Assembly: GCA_015680685.1 (NCBI GenBank)
Contig: MNCI01029688.1
Coordinates: 1,335,803-1,377,677 of the forward strand
Source: Gnetum montanum
Taxonomy: Eukaryota > Streptophyta > Gnetopsida > Gnetales > Gnetaceae
DNA length: 41,875 bases
Reading direction: 5' to 3'
Below, piece after piece: positions 1 through 8,406 of the stretch. The notes beneath the pieces are model-generated. The model did not search any database, was not told the DNA's origin, and saw only the letters and a program-made list of their open reading frames with translations. Position 1 is the first letter of the stretch. The number at the start of each line of letters is the position of its first letter. The position numbers and the translations under genes were made by a program.

Positions 1-960
1 AAGGTAAAACGCCTCAAGACAACCGCTGACGGGGAATTGAAGGTGGTAGACTTCTATAACGATGACCCCATCAGCTCTTCCGTCCTGCCTTTAACTCTAC
101 CCAAGGGTGTCTCCCTACCAATGCTAACCAAGTATAATGGGGAGACAGATCCTAACGCGCATTTAATAACGTTCAGGTTTGAGTGCGCACTGCTACAAGC
201 ATGGCCCCATGCAATTCTTCGTGTGTTTCCCATGTCCCTTTCGGGGAGAGCACTCGATTGGTATAGGGCGTTCCCAAGAAACTCTGTTTCCTCCTTGGAA
301 AACCTACTACACCAGTTCGTGACCAAGTTCAAATATAACCTGAAACCTGAGGCCACACTAGATAGCCTCATGCAGGTCAAGCAGACACCGCTTGAATCGG
401 TCCAGAAATTTATTCAGAGATGGAGCGCAGCCCTCAATGAGTTGTACGAAGAAATCTCCCAGAGATACCTGCTCACTATTTTGAAAGGAGCTGTCAACGA
501 TTTCTTTAAATCCAAGCTGTACTACCTAAACGCGCGCAATCTCAACCAAGCCTTCGAGCAAATCAAAAACATAGAAGAAGCAGCCCAAAACAGCAATGAC
601 CCGGCTTACATAGCCTTCAAAAATCAACATGCTAAAAATGATAAAGAAATGCTAAAACGACTATAGCATCGATAACAAGGGCACAACAACAAACTAGGCC
701 ACCGCAAACCCCTGCTAATTACAACAAACCAGCTGCAACGATTGCGCAAGAATCATCGTCACAACATAATCCAGTGAACCGCACACACAATTTTGAGAGG
801 AAAGAACCCTCTCAATATACACCCCTGCCCATGAAGCCATCCCTGCTTTTCGACCAGCTCCTGAAGGCCAGTTTAATGTAGTATAAATAGTTATCTCCCG
901 CGGCCATCCAGAGACATGACCGGTTCTGTCAACTCGTTTAGAACCCAAGCCTAGCAATGC
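1..960 (+). pseudogene. gag: Element A gag: capsid-like retrotransposon gag domain
   Basis: An open frame runs from the window edge (first ATG of the frame at 37) to a TAG at 664-666 and shows the plant Ty3/gypsy gag domain: YNGETDPNAHL, then RVFPMSLSGRALDWYRAFP, then a helical stretch to about residue 190. Gag assembles the virus-like particle and packages element RNA. After the TAG a shifted frame continues (~685-888) and contains the QYTPLPM..LLFDQLL segment that Tat/Ogre gags carry downstream of the capsid part. One stop and one frameshift therefore break the gene. The N-terminus and the 5' LTR lie left of the window. The family call is firm; the exact lineage is inferred from the downstream second RNase H. 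Confidence 0.85.
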
Positions 961-2083
961 CGGATGAGCCCCCTATACCTAAAGGCTTTAGGATGGATTG
1001 CTTTTGCGATTACCATCAACGAAATGGGCATGGAACAGATTACTATTTCACCTTGAAGCAAGACCTATAGCGAATAATCGATGAAGGCCAAATCACCTTC
1101 GACGAAGCAAACCCGATTCAACCACAAAATCAAGCTATGGGGGTTTATAAAGACCCTTTAAATGCTAAAGAGGCGCCATATACCATCAGTACAGTCTGCC
1201 TTGACGATGATTATGAGCCATCTTACATTAACACCATATCTCCTGAATATACACAGCCAACATCCAAGAAACCTTTTGTAGTTTACACACCTATCCCTGC
1301 GTCTACACCCACACCCCGGCTGTCCCATCCTTTACAACAGCCGTATGTTGTTCAGATACCCCCGGCAGTGGCAACACCTAACACCAAGACACGCGACAAG
1401 CCATATGTGGTGCGTGTTCCTCCTGTCACTCCCCTAAATGCACAAACTCCGCATAACCAGCCTACTCCTTTTGTGGTCCGAGTACCCTCAGCAACCGCAA
1501 CAGCGGAGGTCCAACCTTCACCCAAACCAACCCCATTTGTCATTAGAATACCCAAAGGTCCCCAGGACTACCAAGCCTCTGTCTCACAAACACAACGCCA
1601 ACCTAAGCCCTACGTTGTTAGGGTGCCTATCCATCCCTCTAACCAAGCACATCCAGTAGTACAAGAGTCATCCCGTCCAACCCCATATGTGGTAAAACTC
1701 CCAGTGCAAACCGAAATGCCAAAACCAACGGCACCTCCACGCCGCACGTGAGAACGTCCCGGAGATAGACTTGCACGTGAACGTATGGAGAATGGATGCC
1801 AAAGGTTAGCTCTAGGGCCACCTAAGCCCACTCGCCTCAACTCCGTGCCCATGTCATCATCTACCGATCAACCAAGCACAGGCAATGAAGGCGAGTCATC
1901 TGAAAAGCATGAATCATTCGAAATGACAGCTCTGAAAATTGACAAACCAACAAGACGGGAGATAAAACTGTTGGGTCCAATGGATTCAATCAGCACCGAT
2001 AGAAACACCCCCAACAGTGAAAACTTCGCAACCGCCTTGACACAAGTCACGCAAGCATTAAAATAAAAAAACACTTCACTAAG
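961..2083 (+). pseudogene. gag: Element A gag C-terminal region with zinc-knuckle remnant and PYVVRVP repeats
   Basis: At about 998-1060 the frame reads CFCDYHQRNGHGTDYYF, a decayed form of the C-x2-H..GH..C knuckle of Tat gags in which the last Cys is now aromatic. From 1270 to 1720 a proline-rich segment repeats the heptad P-[YF]-V-[VI]-[RKQY]-[VILT]-P about eight times, spaced by 15-25 residues rich in Pro, Thr, Gln and Ala. The frame then continues in phase into the protease region, interrupted by TGA at 1749-1751 and TAA at 2064-2066. Nucleic-acid binding is known for knuckles of this family. The role of the repeats is unknown and I do not assign one. Confidence 0.6.
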
Positions 2084-2084
2084 C

Positions 2085-3026
2085 TTGTATGACTTAGTCC
2101 TAACATCTCAAATGCATCGGGAAGCTCTAGTGCGCATGTTAACATCAATCCTGGTGAGCGAGGATTTACCCCCAAATGAATCCTCCATCCATGCGGTGAT
2201 GTTCTCACCCCATGGGACTACTCCCAAGCCTCTAAACTTCCATGACGATAACATCAAGGTTGATAAAAGAACGAAGGAGGTTACAATAGCTCCTATGTTC
2301 ATAACAATCTGTATAAAGTAATTTAAAATACATAGGGTCCATGTAGACGATGGGGCTGCGACAAACGTCGTGCCGTACCACATTATCGAGCAGCTAGGGC
2401 TTACTGAACTACTTAAACCAGCCACGACTACATGTTTAAAGTCATTCAGTGGGTCACACGTAATGGTGAAAGGCTCAATAACCTTAGACTTTATAGCAGG
2501 AGATCAATTCCTGACATTTGCTGAATTCCTAGTAGTGGACGAAATGCTAGGGTTCAACCTGATATTGGGAAGACCCTGGCTAGCCCAACTGAGAGCTGTC
2601 TCTTCCCCTATCCATCAGGAAATTCATCTGCCTTATGAAGGTGGAGAAATCATCATACATGGTGAAGCAGTTGCTCCTATTATCTCATCACATGTGGACA
2701 TGGACCAGGGCTCGAAAGTCGAACTTGAAAAGCCTAGCCAAAATAACGAAAATCTACGATCATCGGTAAGCAGTAATTCTTCTGACATGGAACAAAAACC
2801 TCCTCAAACAGAAATGTCTGTGCCTCCTTGAGTAGAAACTGATATAGAGTTCCCTAGGGACACTGAAATATCCGAAAACGCTAACACAAAAGACATTCCA
2901 TCAGAGGTCCCTTGGGCCAAATTTCCGTTTAATGTAATCAGCGAAGGTGACGCTGAATACCGGATCATACCGGTCGAAAAATCGTCTAACATTAAAACGA
3001 AAAAGATCAAAAAATTACTGAAGTGA
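2085..3026 (+). pseudogene. pro: Element A aspartic protease (retropepsin) and connector
   Basis: In the same frame as the gag tail, SQMHREALVRML is the conserved segment before the protease in Tat elements. The protease follows with V-D-D-G-A-A-T-N at about 2343-2366, where the first Asp of DDGA is the expected catalytic residue, and with the flap-side motif NLILGRPWL near 2550-2577. Retropepsins cleave the Gag-Pol precursor and work as dimers. A TAA (2319-2321) lies just before the active site and a TGA (2829-2831) after the domain. An acidic connector ends at a final TGA (3024-3026). RT does not follow directly as it would in a compact element: a 5.7-kb segment intervenes. Confidence 0.8.
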
Positions 3027-3044
3027 TTCCATCACTCCTAGTTC

Positions 3045-3190
3045 GAAATGACGTTAAACTATAAAAAGTCTGAAATGACACTAAACTACGATAAAACAAG
3101 AAAAATAATTAAATGCCACTCTCGGTCCGAAATGACACTAAACTATCATGTCCGCAATGACATAAAACTAGCCACGATCAGCAATGATCG
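3045..3190 (+). repeat. Degenerate tandem repeat, GAAATGAC-rich
   Basis: Irregular copies of a unit like CGAAATGACACTAAACTA occur right after the gag-pro stop. They resemble the regular 29-bp array just downstream and look like its older, diverged edge. Confidence 0.6.
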
Positions 3191-3234
3191 GTTAGCCGAG
3201 AAATCCACCAGCGTCCTCCAAAACATCCTTTGAT

Positions 3235-3380
3235 TACGCATGGGGCCCGAAATGGCCATAAACTATGCATGGGGCCCGAAATGGCCGTAAACTACGCACA
3301 GGGCCCGAAATGGCCATAAACTACACATGGGGCCCGAAATGGCCGTAAACTACGCATGGGGCCCGAAATGGCCATAAACT
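3235..3380 (+). repeat. 29-bp minisatellite, five copies
   Basis: Five head-to-tail 29-bp units begin at 3235, 3264, 3293, 3322 and 3351. Their core is GGGGCCCGAAATGGCCRTAA, and they differ mainly at CCATAA versus CCGTAA and in the TACGCAT junction. The array sits between the gag-pro stop and the 3' end of the antisense gene. It contains no gene. Confidence 0.9.
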
Positions 3381-3605
3381 AGTACTTGCTTTTCGTTCTA
3401 CGTTTATAATCGCTTCTTGTATTACACTTAAAACAGAAAGCAAACCAAAATATTTTACATTTCTATGGCATGTCAAACCCAAAATCAACAACAAGAATAT
3501 ATATATATATGTTATTACATACAATCAACCGTCTCTCTTCATTTCATAATTTTCAAGTTACAGTTTTAGTATAAGTTTGAATCGAAAAACGAAAAACGCT
3601 AAATG
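3381..3605. other. Spacer downstream of the antisense gene
   Basis: AT-rich sequence with a short (AT)n run near 3498-3510. It is the likely 3' untranslated and termination region of the antisense gene. I see no clear AATAAA on the minus strand. Confidence 0.3.
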
Positions 3606-3707
3606 CTAAACATCTGGGGCATGAGGATCGTCCTCCTTGTACCCACCAACATCAGTGGCCCCTGCTCCACTAGAGCTAGCTTCTCCAGTCTCATCCCCAC
3701 CTTCATC
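3606..3707 (-). CDS. Antisense gene exon 8, acidic Gly/Ser-rich C-terminus
   Basis: After a TTTTTAG acceptor (3709-3708) the frame reads DEGGDETGEASSSGAGATDV and ends ..DDPHAPDV with a TAG at 3608-3606. It is exactly 34 codons including the stop and joins exon 7 in phase 0. About a quarter of its residues are Asp or Glu, so it is probably a disordered acidic tail. The clean acceptor, phase and stop are the best sign that this is a real terminal exon. Confidence 0.65.
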   Translation of the reverse strand, partial: DEGGDETGEASSSGAGATDVGGYKEDDPHAPDV

Positions 3708-3808
3708 CTAAAAAGACCAAAGAGGAAGTAATCAACACAAAAAATGAGCGAATGTCAAAATTTCAAACATTGGTCAATCAATTAACTCCAAAAAGACAAA
3801 ACGCTTAC

Positions 3809-4592
3809 CATAGGAGGTCCCCCCAAGCCGAATTCAAGTCGCCGCAAGATCTCCTCTTCAGGAACACTTGCCCAATCCATCCCATCGAGACCCAAGTCAA
3901 TATCGGCCAGAGCCTTTCCCTTATTAACATCTGACCAGGTGGGACGTTTCAAAGGGAATTCGCCCACCGACACCTCCCCAGAGGCTATCGTTATCCACCG
4001 TTTAGGAGATTCCATCTCCACAATTGTGTTTTGGGCAAATGTGTCAAAGGCAGAGCGCAGACCGAGACCCTCCACAAACATTTCTAACTGTCGCTTCTCA
4101 ATAGACACTTCTTTTAGCGACTTCTTGTACTGGTGTTTGTGGTTCTTCTCATCTTGCCCCCATTTGCGTACTTTGGAGGCGAAAGCCTTCCAATCTTGGC
4201 ATTTTGTGTTTAGCAAATCAATTTGGGCCCTACGCTCCCCTAGTCTCCGTATAAGCTCCACATGGCGATTGAGTAGGTTCCAATACCTTGTATATGTGAC
4301 CTCAGAGGTCCGCCAAGAGCGATCATTGCTCAATTTAGTTGTGGCGAACTCATATCGGGCCTTTAGATCGTCACGTTCCGTTGACAATTCAGAATTCTCC
4401 TTCTCTTTTGCCTGAATTTGGAGCCACAATTGTTCAATGGAGCGCCTACACGTCCATACCGCTTTGGCATTGTGAACTAAGCCCTCTGCTACCTCTTCAT
4501 AAACAGGTCTGGGAACTTGTTCAACTTCAGGAGAAAGTGTAGGTAAACTCTCCATGTTGACAGGTTCGGATGGATCCCACCTCAGTTGGGCA
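3809..4592 (-). CDS. Antisense gene exon 7, long coiled coil
   Basis: An uninterrupted frame of about 260 codons. From roughly 4470 down to 4060 it is strongly helical and charged (IEQLWLQIQAKEKENSEL .. RDDLKARYEF .. LIRRLGERRAQIDLLN), with heptad-like hydrophobic spacing that predicts a coiled coil and probably oligomerisation. A C-terminal part (WSDVNKGKALADIDLGLDG) follows, and then the donor ATG|GTAAGC at 3808-3807. The acceptor is probably the AG at 4594-4593, but its phase with exon 6 is unresolved, so the first 10-15 residues are uncertain. I know no specific homologue. Confidence 0.6.
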
Positions 4593-4680
4593 CTTGCCCA
4601 CAGGGAAAAGACAAACATTAGAACAAACAGAATTGAGCATCAAACTCTAACATAGTAAAAATATTTGGATGCATCCATAC

Positions 4681-4858
4681 CTATGTCAGGATTGATCCCT
4701 TCGATCCGCTCGACAACCTCTTCGGCCACTCCAGCTACGAAATCCCTTTTACTTGGCATTTCCATCCAAGTAAAAGGTCCACCAGTGCGCGAGCCGCTAA
4801 CCTTGGGAGGCACTTCTGGGGGTATCTCTGACTTCTTCTCTGGGATGGCCTCACTCTC
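4681..4858 (-). CDS. Antisense gene exon 6, Pro/Glu-rich linker
   Basis: The frame reads ESEAIPEKKSEIPPEVPPKV and continues to VVERIEGINPDI. It lies between an acceptor CTCAAAG (preceded by a long T-run on the minus strand) and a donor ATAG|GTATGG at 4680-4679. The composition suggests a flexible linker. Its phase to exons 5 and 7 does not close exactly, so either a junction is misplaced or a small indel has occurred. Confidence 0.45.
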
Positions 4859-4940
4859 CTTTGAGTTCCACAAAAAAAAAAATTCAAAATAGGGTAATCC
4901 AGGAATATTTTAGGCTACACAACTAAGTAAAGAGATATAC

Positions 4941-5150
4941 CGTTCCCTCTGATCTCCTCTTGCGTCAGAGGGTCTCCAAGCTCAAGGTTCCCTTTAAGAA
5001 AGCTGTTGAACATTTCTTCAATTTCCGCTTGATCGTCTAGGGGTTCAGTATCTCCAGTTCCTCCAATTCCCTCCCCCAGCAATTCGGTTCCTCCTGCCGG
5101 GTTGGTTAACTCCTCGTCTTCTGGTATAGTCTGCAGATCGTGTCTCTTGA
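4941..5150 (-). CDS. Antisense gene exon 5, acidic segment
   Basis: It begins after acceptor GAATCGAGCAG (AG at 5152-5151) and continues exon 4 in phase (CCT G|TC AAG). It reads KRHDLQTIPEDEELTNPAGG, later EIEEMFNSFLKGNLELGDPL, and ends at donor ACG|GTATAT (4940-4939). The intron between exons 4 and 5 is 93 bp and T-rich, a normal size for a plant intron. No known domain is visible. Confidence 0.55.
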
Positions 5151-5243
5151 CTGCTCGATTCAAAACAAATGAAGTCAGTTGCGTACAACCGGTAATCGTT
5201 AAAACTATTTGTAAGAAAAGTAAAATAAAAATAAGGAGTTTAC

Positions 5244-6284
5244 CAGGAATTTTAAATCGAATCTGTTTTACTCTAGGCTGCTCAATCTCGCTAGTCCCCT
5301 CAGCTGTGCTGTCACACTTCCCAAACTTGGATTTTACTTTGCCTATTGTTTCCTTGACCACTCGCTCCACCTTCTTTGCAGTATAGGGTACTTCATCAGG
5401 TTCCAACCCTATACTGTTGCGTGTGTGAAGCGAGGGGCCAGACGATCCACCCGTGGTGATCATAAGGGATTCATCAATCCCCTCGGGGGCGTCTTGGGAC
5501 TTGGCTGTGTCAAATAAGTGGTTCACCTAGGGACGAGATAACTGGTACCTATCACGCAAAACAAATTTGTCTTCCCCACGAACCACCAAAAATTTGGCCA
5601 AGTGACGAATATAGTCGGTGAAGAAGGCGAAGGTAAAATGGGACTGTGCCTCTATGTTCGAACGCAGCCGCTCTATCTCTTTGGTCATCCTTGATAATAA
5701 AAATTCGGCCCAGTTGTAGTGCACGCCAGCCTCTAGAACAGTGCGCATGACTCGCACTGCTTCAACCTCGAGACTCTTGACTTGCGATAGAGTTTTCGGG
5801 AACAAACGTGCTCTAAATAGGGGGTAAAGTTCGTTGACTTCCTCAACCTTCGTTCTCCCCTGCATTGGGAATCCTTTGGCACCCTTCATCACCCCTAGCC
5901 AATCCTCTAAATCGCGGATCATGTCAATTTCTTTATGCATCCTGTCCATAACGAATTTTACGCCACTTGTAGGTATGCCAAACAAATCCGCAAAAAATTG
6001 AGATGATAATTCAAAAATTACTTTAACACCCCTAATACGGGCGCTATAGCGGGAGACGGATCTGTCAAATGAATCCGCAATCTCGATCATCTCTGCTATA
6101 GACACATTTGGGCTAGGGGCCACAAAGAGTGCCATGAGGCTGGCATGTTTCAAACAGGCAACAATAGATGGCGAAGCTTTTTTCCGTAACCACTTTTGGG
6201 CGGCACTGGTTTCACCGAATTTCATTGAAAGAGTAGTTTCAGTCTTCCCGGTCACAACGGAATCCCCGTCGGAGGTGGTGCCAG
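5244..6284 (-). CDS. Antisense gene exon 4, region resembling plant transposon-protein domain
   Basis: The largest exon, 1041 nt. Residues after ..SARIRGVKVIFELSSQFFAD are followed by LFGIPTSG. This fits the R-G-x-x-[IV]-x-F-S..[LF]-G-[IL]-P signature of the putative plant transposon-protein domain found in many plant gypsy-associated genes. A helical part (EVNELYPLFRARLFPKTLSQ; MTKEIERLRSNIEAQ) follows, then a Lys-rich linker. A single TAG (5529-5527) lies between ..YQLSRP and VNHLFDTAK with the frame open on both sides. The acceptor TTTACAG|CTGGC and the donor CTG|GTAAAC both keep phase. The domain call is by eye and moderate; the exon call is stronger. Confidence 0.55.
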
Positions 6285-6375
6285 CTGTAAAGACAAACCC
6301 AAAACCTTCATAATTAGCTTGACACTTGGCAATTGACCAAACCAAACACAACATCTAGGAAACATTGCCACTTAC

Positions 6376-6653
6376 TTTCAGTGTTGGACTTTGAGGTTTC
6401 GCCCAGATCAAAAGCAGACGAGAAAATTGGCCCATTAGGGGCCTAGTCGGCATGAAACCAGCCACGCACGGCACATTGTGCAAACGCCTTTGAAAATATC
6501 TTCGGGAAGTTCTTCATGGCATCCCTAGTGTGGGCCAAAATGGTCCCGTGAAGGGTGGGACCCACCATGAACACTTCCACAGCCGTACGCGCCAATCCAA
6601 TCCCATCATCGCCCACGTAAGCCCCATCTGGCGTAACTTTTGGCTTGCGGGAA
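6376..6653 (-). CDS. Antisense gene exon 3, segment after the HAD-like fold
   Basis: The frame reads KVTPDGAYVGDDGIGLARTA .. FPKIFSKAFAQCAVRGWFHAD, then TAG (6445-6443), then APNGPIFSSAFDLGETSKSN, ending at the strong donor GAAA|GTAAGT (6375-6374). A 91-bp intron with a TTTGTCTTTACAG acceptor follows. The start is unsure: several AGs lie at 6660-6630 and none joins exon 2 in phase without adjustment. The start of the segment may be the end of the NIF-type fold. Confidence 0.45.
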
Positions 6654-6732
6654 GGCGAAAACATGTGTCGAAACGAGAGTAAGTATTTGAATGTGAGAAA
6701 GAGAGGAATAACCAAAGCTAAGATGAAATTAC

Positions 6733-7182
6733 CTTTCCACCCGGTATACTGTGCTGGGGGGATTCTAAAACAAAGTGTGCGCACGGCCAGCTAAGAACAA
6801 TGTGTTGTTGATATAGTTGGGCCCCTGTGGCAGGTGGTCCCACACACGTGTCAACGGACGGGCAGACCTCGGACCACCGGGGGGAACACCCTCAGCGACA
6901 AGCGGCCCTTCATCAATATCCTCCATAAACATTTTGATGCCCTCCGCCGCACCAGGTAACATGGCCTGAATGATGCTCCGTGCCACATCCTCGCCTAGGT
7001 GAGACCAAACCATGACATTGAAATGGTCCAGCAGGCAGGCCAAAAATCTGCAGGCCCCGTCCCGGAACCAAACCCCATTGTGCCCAACGATCAAATTCGG
7101 GGTCGGGTCACCACCCTCCAAAGGACCAAACCATGTCAAAACCCCAACTAACTCAATCACTAGAAGGGGAGGCTCAATGTCT
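6733..7182 (-). CDS. Antisense gene exon 2, degenerate FCP1/NIF-type HAD phosphatase fold
   Basis: The order of landmarks matches plant FCP1-like (NLI-interacting-factor type) HAD domains: LLVIELVGVL (family: LLVLDLNGLL), FRDGACRFLACLLDHFNVMV followed by WSH (family: RP..FL.FC.E.F.VGVWSS), RVWDHLPQGPNYINNTLFL (family: ..W......Y...NTLLIDD), then TLF*NPPST (family: KAL.NPPNTAI). In HAD enzymes motif I supplies the nucleophile Asp and motif IV an Asp pair that binds Mg. Here motif I is E-x-V and the DD pair is AG, so catalysis is not expected. A TAG (6767-6765) sits right before NPPST. The acceptor GGCTTGCAG joins exon 1 in phase and the donor is AAAG|GTAATT. Confidence 0.6.
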
Positions 7183-7265
7183 CTGCAAGCCATTGAAACA
7201 ACACCAAAGATCAATACTAAAAACGTCATTTTGGAAATTAGATATTCGCAGAAAATTTTTCTAAC

Positions 7266-7666
7266 TGTTACGCTCGGCGTATACGCTGGGCGTACAAAAA
7301 CAGTTACGCTCGGCGTATACGCTGGGTGTACGAAAACAGTTACGCTCGGCGTATACGCTCGACGTAGGAAAAATAGTTACGCTCGGCGTATACGCTGAGC
7401 GTATGAAAACAATTATGCTCGGCGTATACGCTAAGCGTAAGAAAAATAGTTACGCTCGGCATATATGCTGAGCGTACGAAAAACAGTTACGCTCGGCGTA
7501 TACGCTGGGCGTACGAAAATAGTTACGCTTGGCGTATATGCTGGGCGTATAGAAACAGTTACGCTCGGCGTATACGCTGGGCGTACGGAAACAGTTACAC
7601 TCGGCGTATACGCTGGGCGTACGGAAACAGTTATGCTCGGCGTATACGCTGGGCGTAGAAACACCG
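7266..7666 (+). repeat. 36-bp minisatellite in antisense-gene intron 1, eleven copies
   Basis: Units of 36-37 bp start at about 7266, 7303, 7339, 7376, 7412, 7449, 7486, 7522, 7558, 7594 and 7630. Each holds two adjacent imperfect palindromes, TACGC-TCG-GCGTA and TACGC-TGG-GCGTA, then an A-rich linker (CGAAAACAGT). Their junction is the perfect palindrome GCGTATACGC. Copies differ by few bases, mostly transitions. Confidence 0.92.
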
Positions 7667-7679
7667 CATACCAAAAACT

Positions 7680-7870
7680 ATCTACGCCGTGCATAATACA
7701 AAAATTTACGCCAAACACACTAACGCTGTGAAATGTCCAACTTACGCCCGACGTATACGCTGTAGAAACCCTCAGCGTATACACCAAGCGTAGACCAACT
7801 TACGCTAGACACTGAAACCCTACGCTAACTGTCTACGCTAGAAATCAATGAAAACAGGGTCAAAGGCCTA
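7680..7870 (+). repeat. Scattered TACGC-type motifs
   Basis: Irregular remnants of the same palindromic motif (for example GACGTATACGCTGTAG, AGCGTATACACCAAGCG) at 7680-7850 extend the array toward exon 1. No coding content is seen. Confidence 0.5.
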
Positions 7871-7871
7871 C

Positions 7872-8002
7872 CTTCCAGAAGATCCGGGCCATGCGGGGAC
7901 GCTCGGGCGGGGTAGGCACTGCAACATCGTCTCACTCTCCTCAGCGAACGTCAGTTTAGGTCCTTTCTGTCTTCGGCCCTCTAGTTCTTTGCCTCTGCCC
8001 AT
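7872..8002 (-). CDS. Antisense gene exon 1, start codon and basic N-terminus
   Basis: ATG at 8002-8000 opens MGRGKELEGRRQKGPKLTFA, a basic, possibly nucleus-directing N-terminus, and runs 43 codons plus two bases to donor GGAAG|GTAGGC (7871-7870). Joining to the acceptor at 7184-7183 restores an AGA codon and an open frame into RDIEPPLLVIEL. The intron between (7871-7183, 689 bp) carries the 36-bp minisatellite. The TATA box lies about 255 bp upstream. This exon is too short to stand out as a reading frame; it is supported by the splice match and the promoter. Confidence 0.6.
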
Positions 8003-8048
8003 CTCGGCGTCTACGATGTGGCTTACGTGTGGCATAAACAGAGGTTTT

Positions 8049-8212
8049 CTCTCAGCGTCTACGCTGGGGTTTTCTCTCGGCGTCTACGCTAGGGTTTTCT
8101 CTCGGCGTCTACGCTGGGGTTTTCACTTGGCGTCTACGCTGGGGTTTCGCTCGGTGTCTACGCTGGGGTTTCGCTCGGCGTCTACGCTGGGGTTTCGCTC
8201 GCAGTTTACGCT
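8049..8212 (+). repeat. 24-25-bp minisatellite in the 5' leader of the antisense gene
   Basis: About 6.5 copies of CTCTCGGCGTCTACGCTGGG plus GTTTT. The core GGCGTCTACGCTGGG differs by one base from the GGCGTATACGCTGGG core of the intron-1 array. The array lies between the minus-strand TATA box and the start codon, so it would be transcribed as leader. Confidence 0.9.
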
Positions 8213-8255
8213 CACGCTCCAAAAGTCAAATGACAAAATGATGCCGCTTCTCCCC

Positions 8256-8262
8256 TTTTATA
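8256..8262 (-). promoter_or_regulatory. TATA box of the antisense gene
   Basis: On the minus strand the context is GTGCTATAAAAGGGGAGAAG, a strong plant TATA element. It would start transcription near 8230 and place the ATG at 8002 after a leader of about 230 bases. It faces away from pol. The assignment rests on sequence match and position only. Confidence 0.6.
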
Positions 8263-8406
8263 GCACGTTGACGCTGACGCTGACGCCGTCGCCGCTTTTC
8301 CGTTTTTCTTACTTTTTGCCTTGTTTTTCGTGCTTTTTCGAATTCGCTTGGAATTTTGCAAAAAAGATAAAATTTACACACATAAACCATATAAAACACA
8401 AATTTC

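Larger units (their letters stand above)
3606..8002 (-). pseudogene. Antisense multi-exon gene inside element A: HAD-like, transposon-domain and coiled-coil protein
   Basis: Eight exons can be modelled on the minus strand: 8002-7872, 7182-6733, ~6653-6376, 6284-5244, 5150-4941, 4858-4681, ~4592-3809 and 3707-3606. Junctions 1/2, 3/4, 4/5 and 7/8 join in phase with consensus sites (AG|GTAGGC to GCTTGCAG; GAAA|GTAAGT to TTTACAG; CTG|GTAAAC to GAGCAG; ATG|GTAAGC to TTTTTAG). Junctions 2/3, 5/6 and 6/7 are less certain in phase. The product, roughly 1000 residues, has a basic N-tail, a degenerate FCP1/NIF-type HAD fold, a region resembling the plant transposon-protein domain, a coiled coil and an acidic tail. 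Three in-frame TAG codons (6765-6767, 6443-6445, 5527-5529) break this copy. It lies between protease and RT, opposite in sense to the element, with its own TATA box. Its function is unknown. Captured-gene origin is inferred; the exon model is read directly from sequence. Confidence 0.7.

Noticed and set aside
3782-4415. Plus-strand frames overlapping antisense exon 7
   Set aside because: They are shadows of the minus-strand exon. They lack domain features and are not in frame with gag-pro.
6765-6784. A frameshift joining the HAD segment to a CFRIPPAQYTGWKG frame
   Set aside because: The original frame continues past a single TAG into NPPST, the expected family motif, so a stop codon explains it better than a frameshift.
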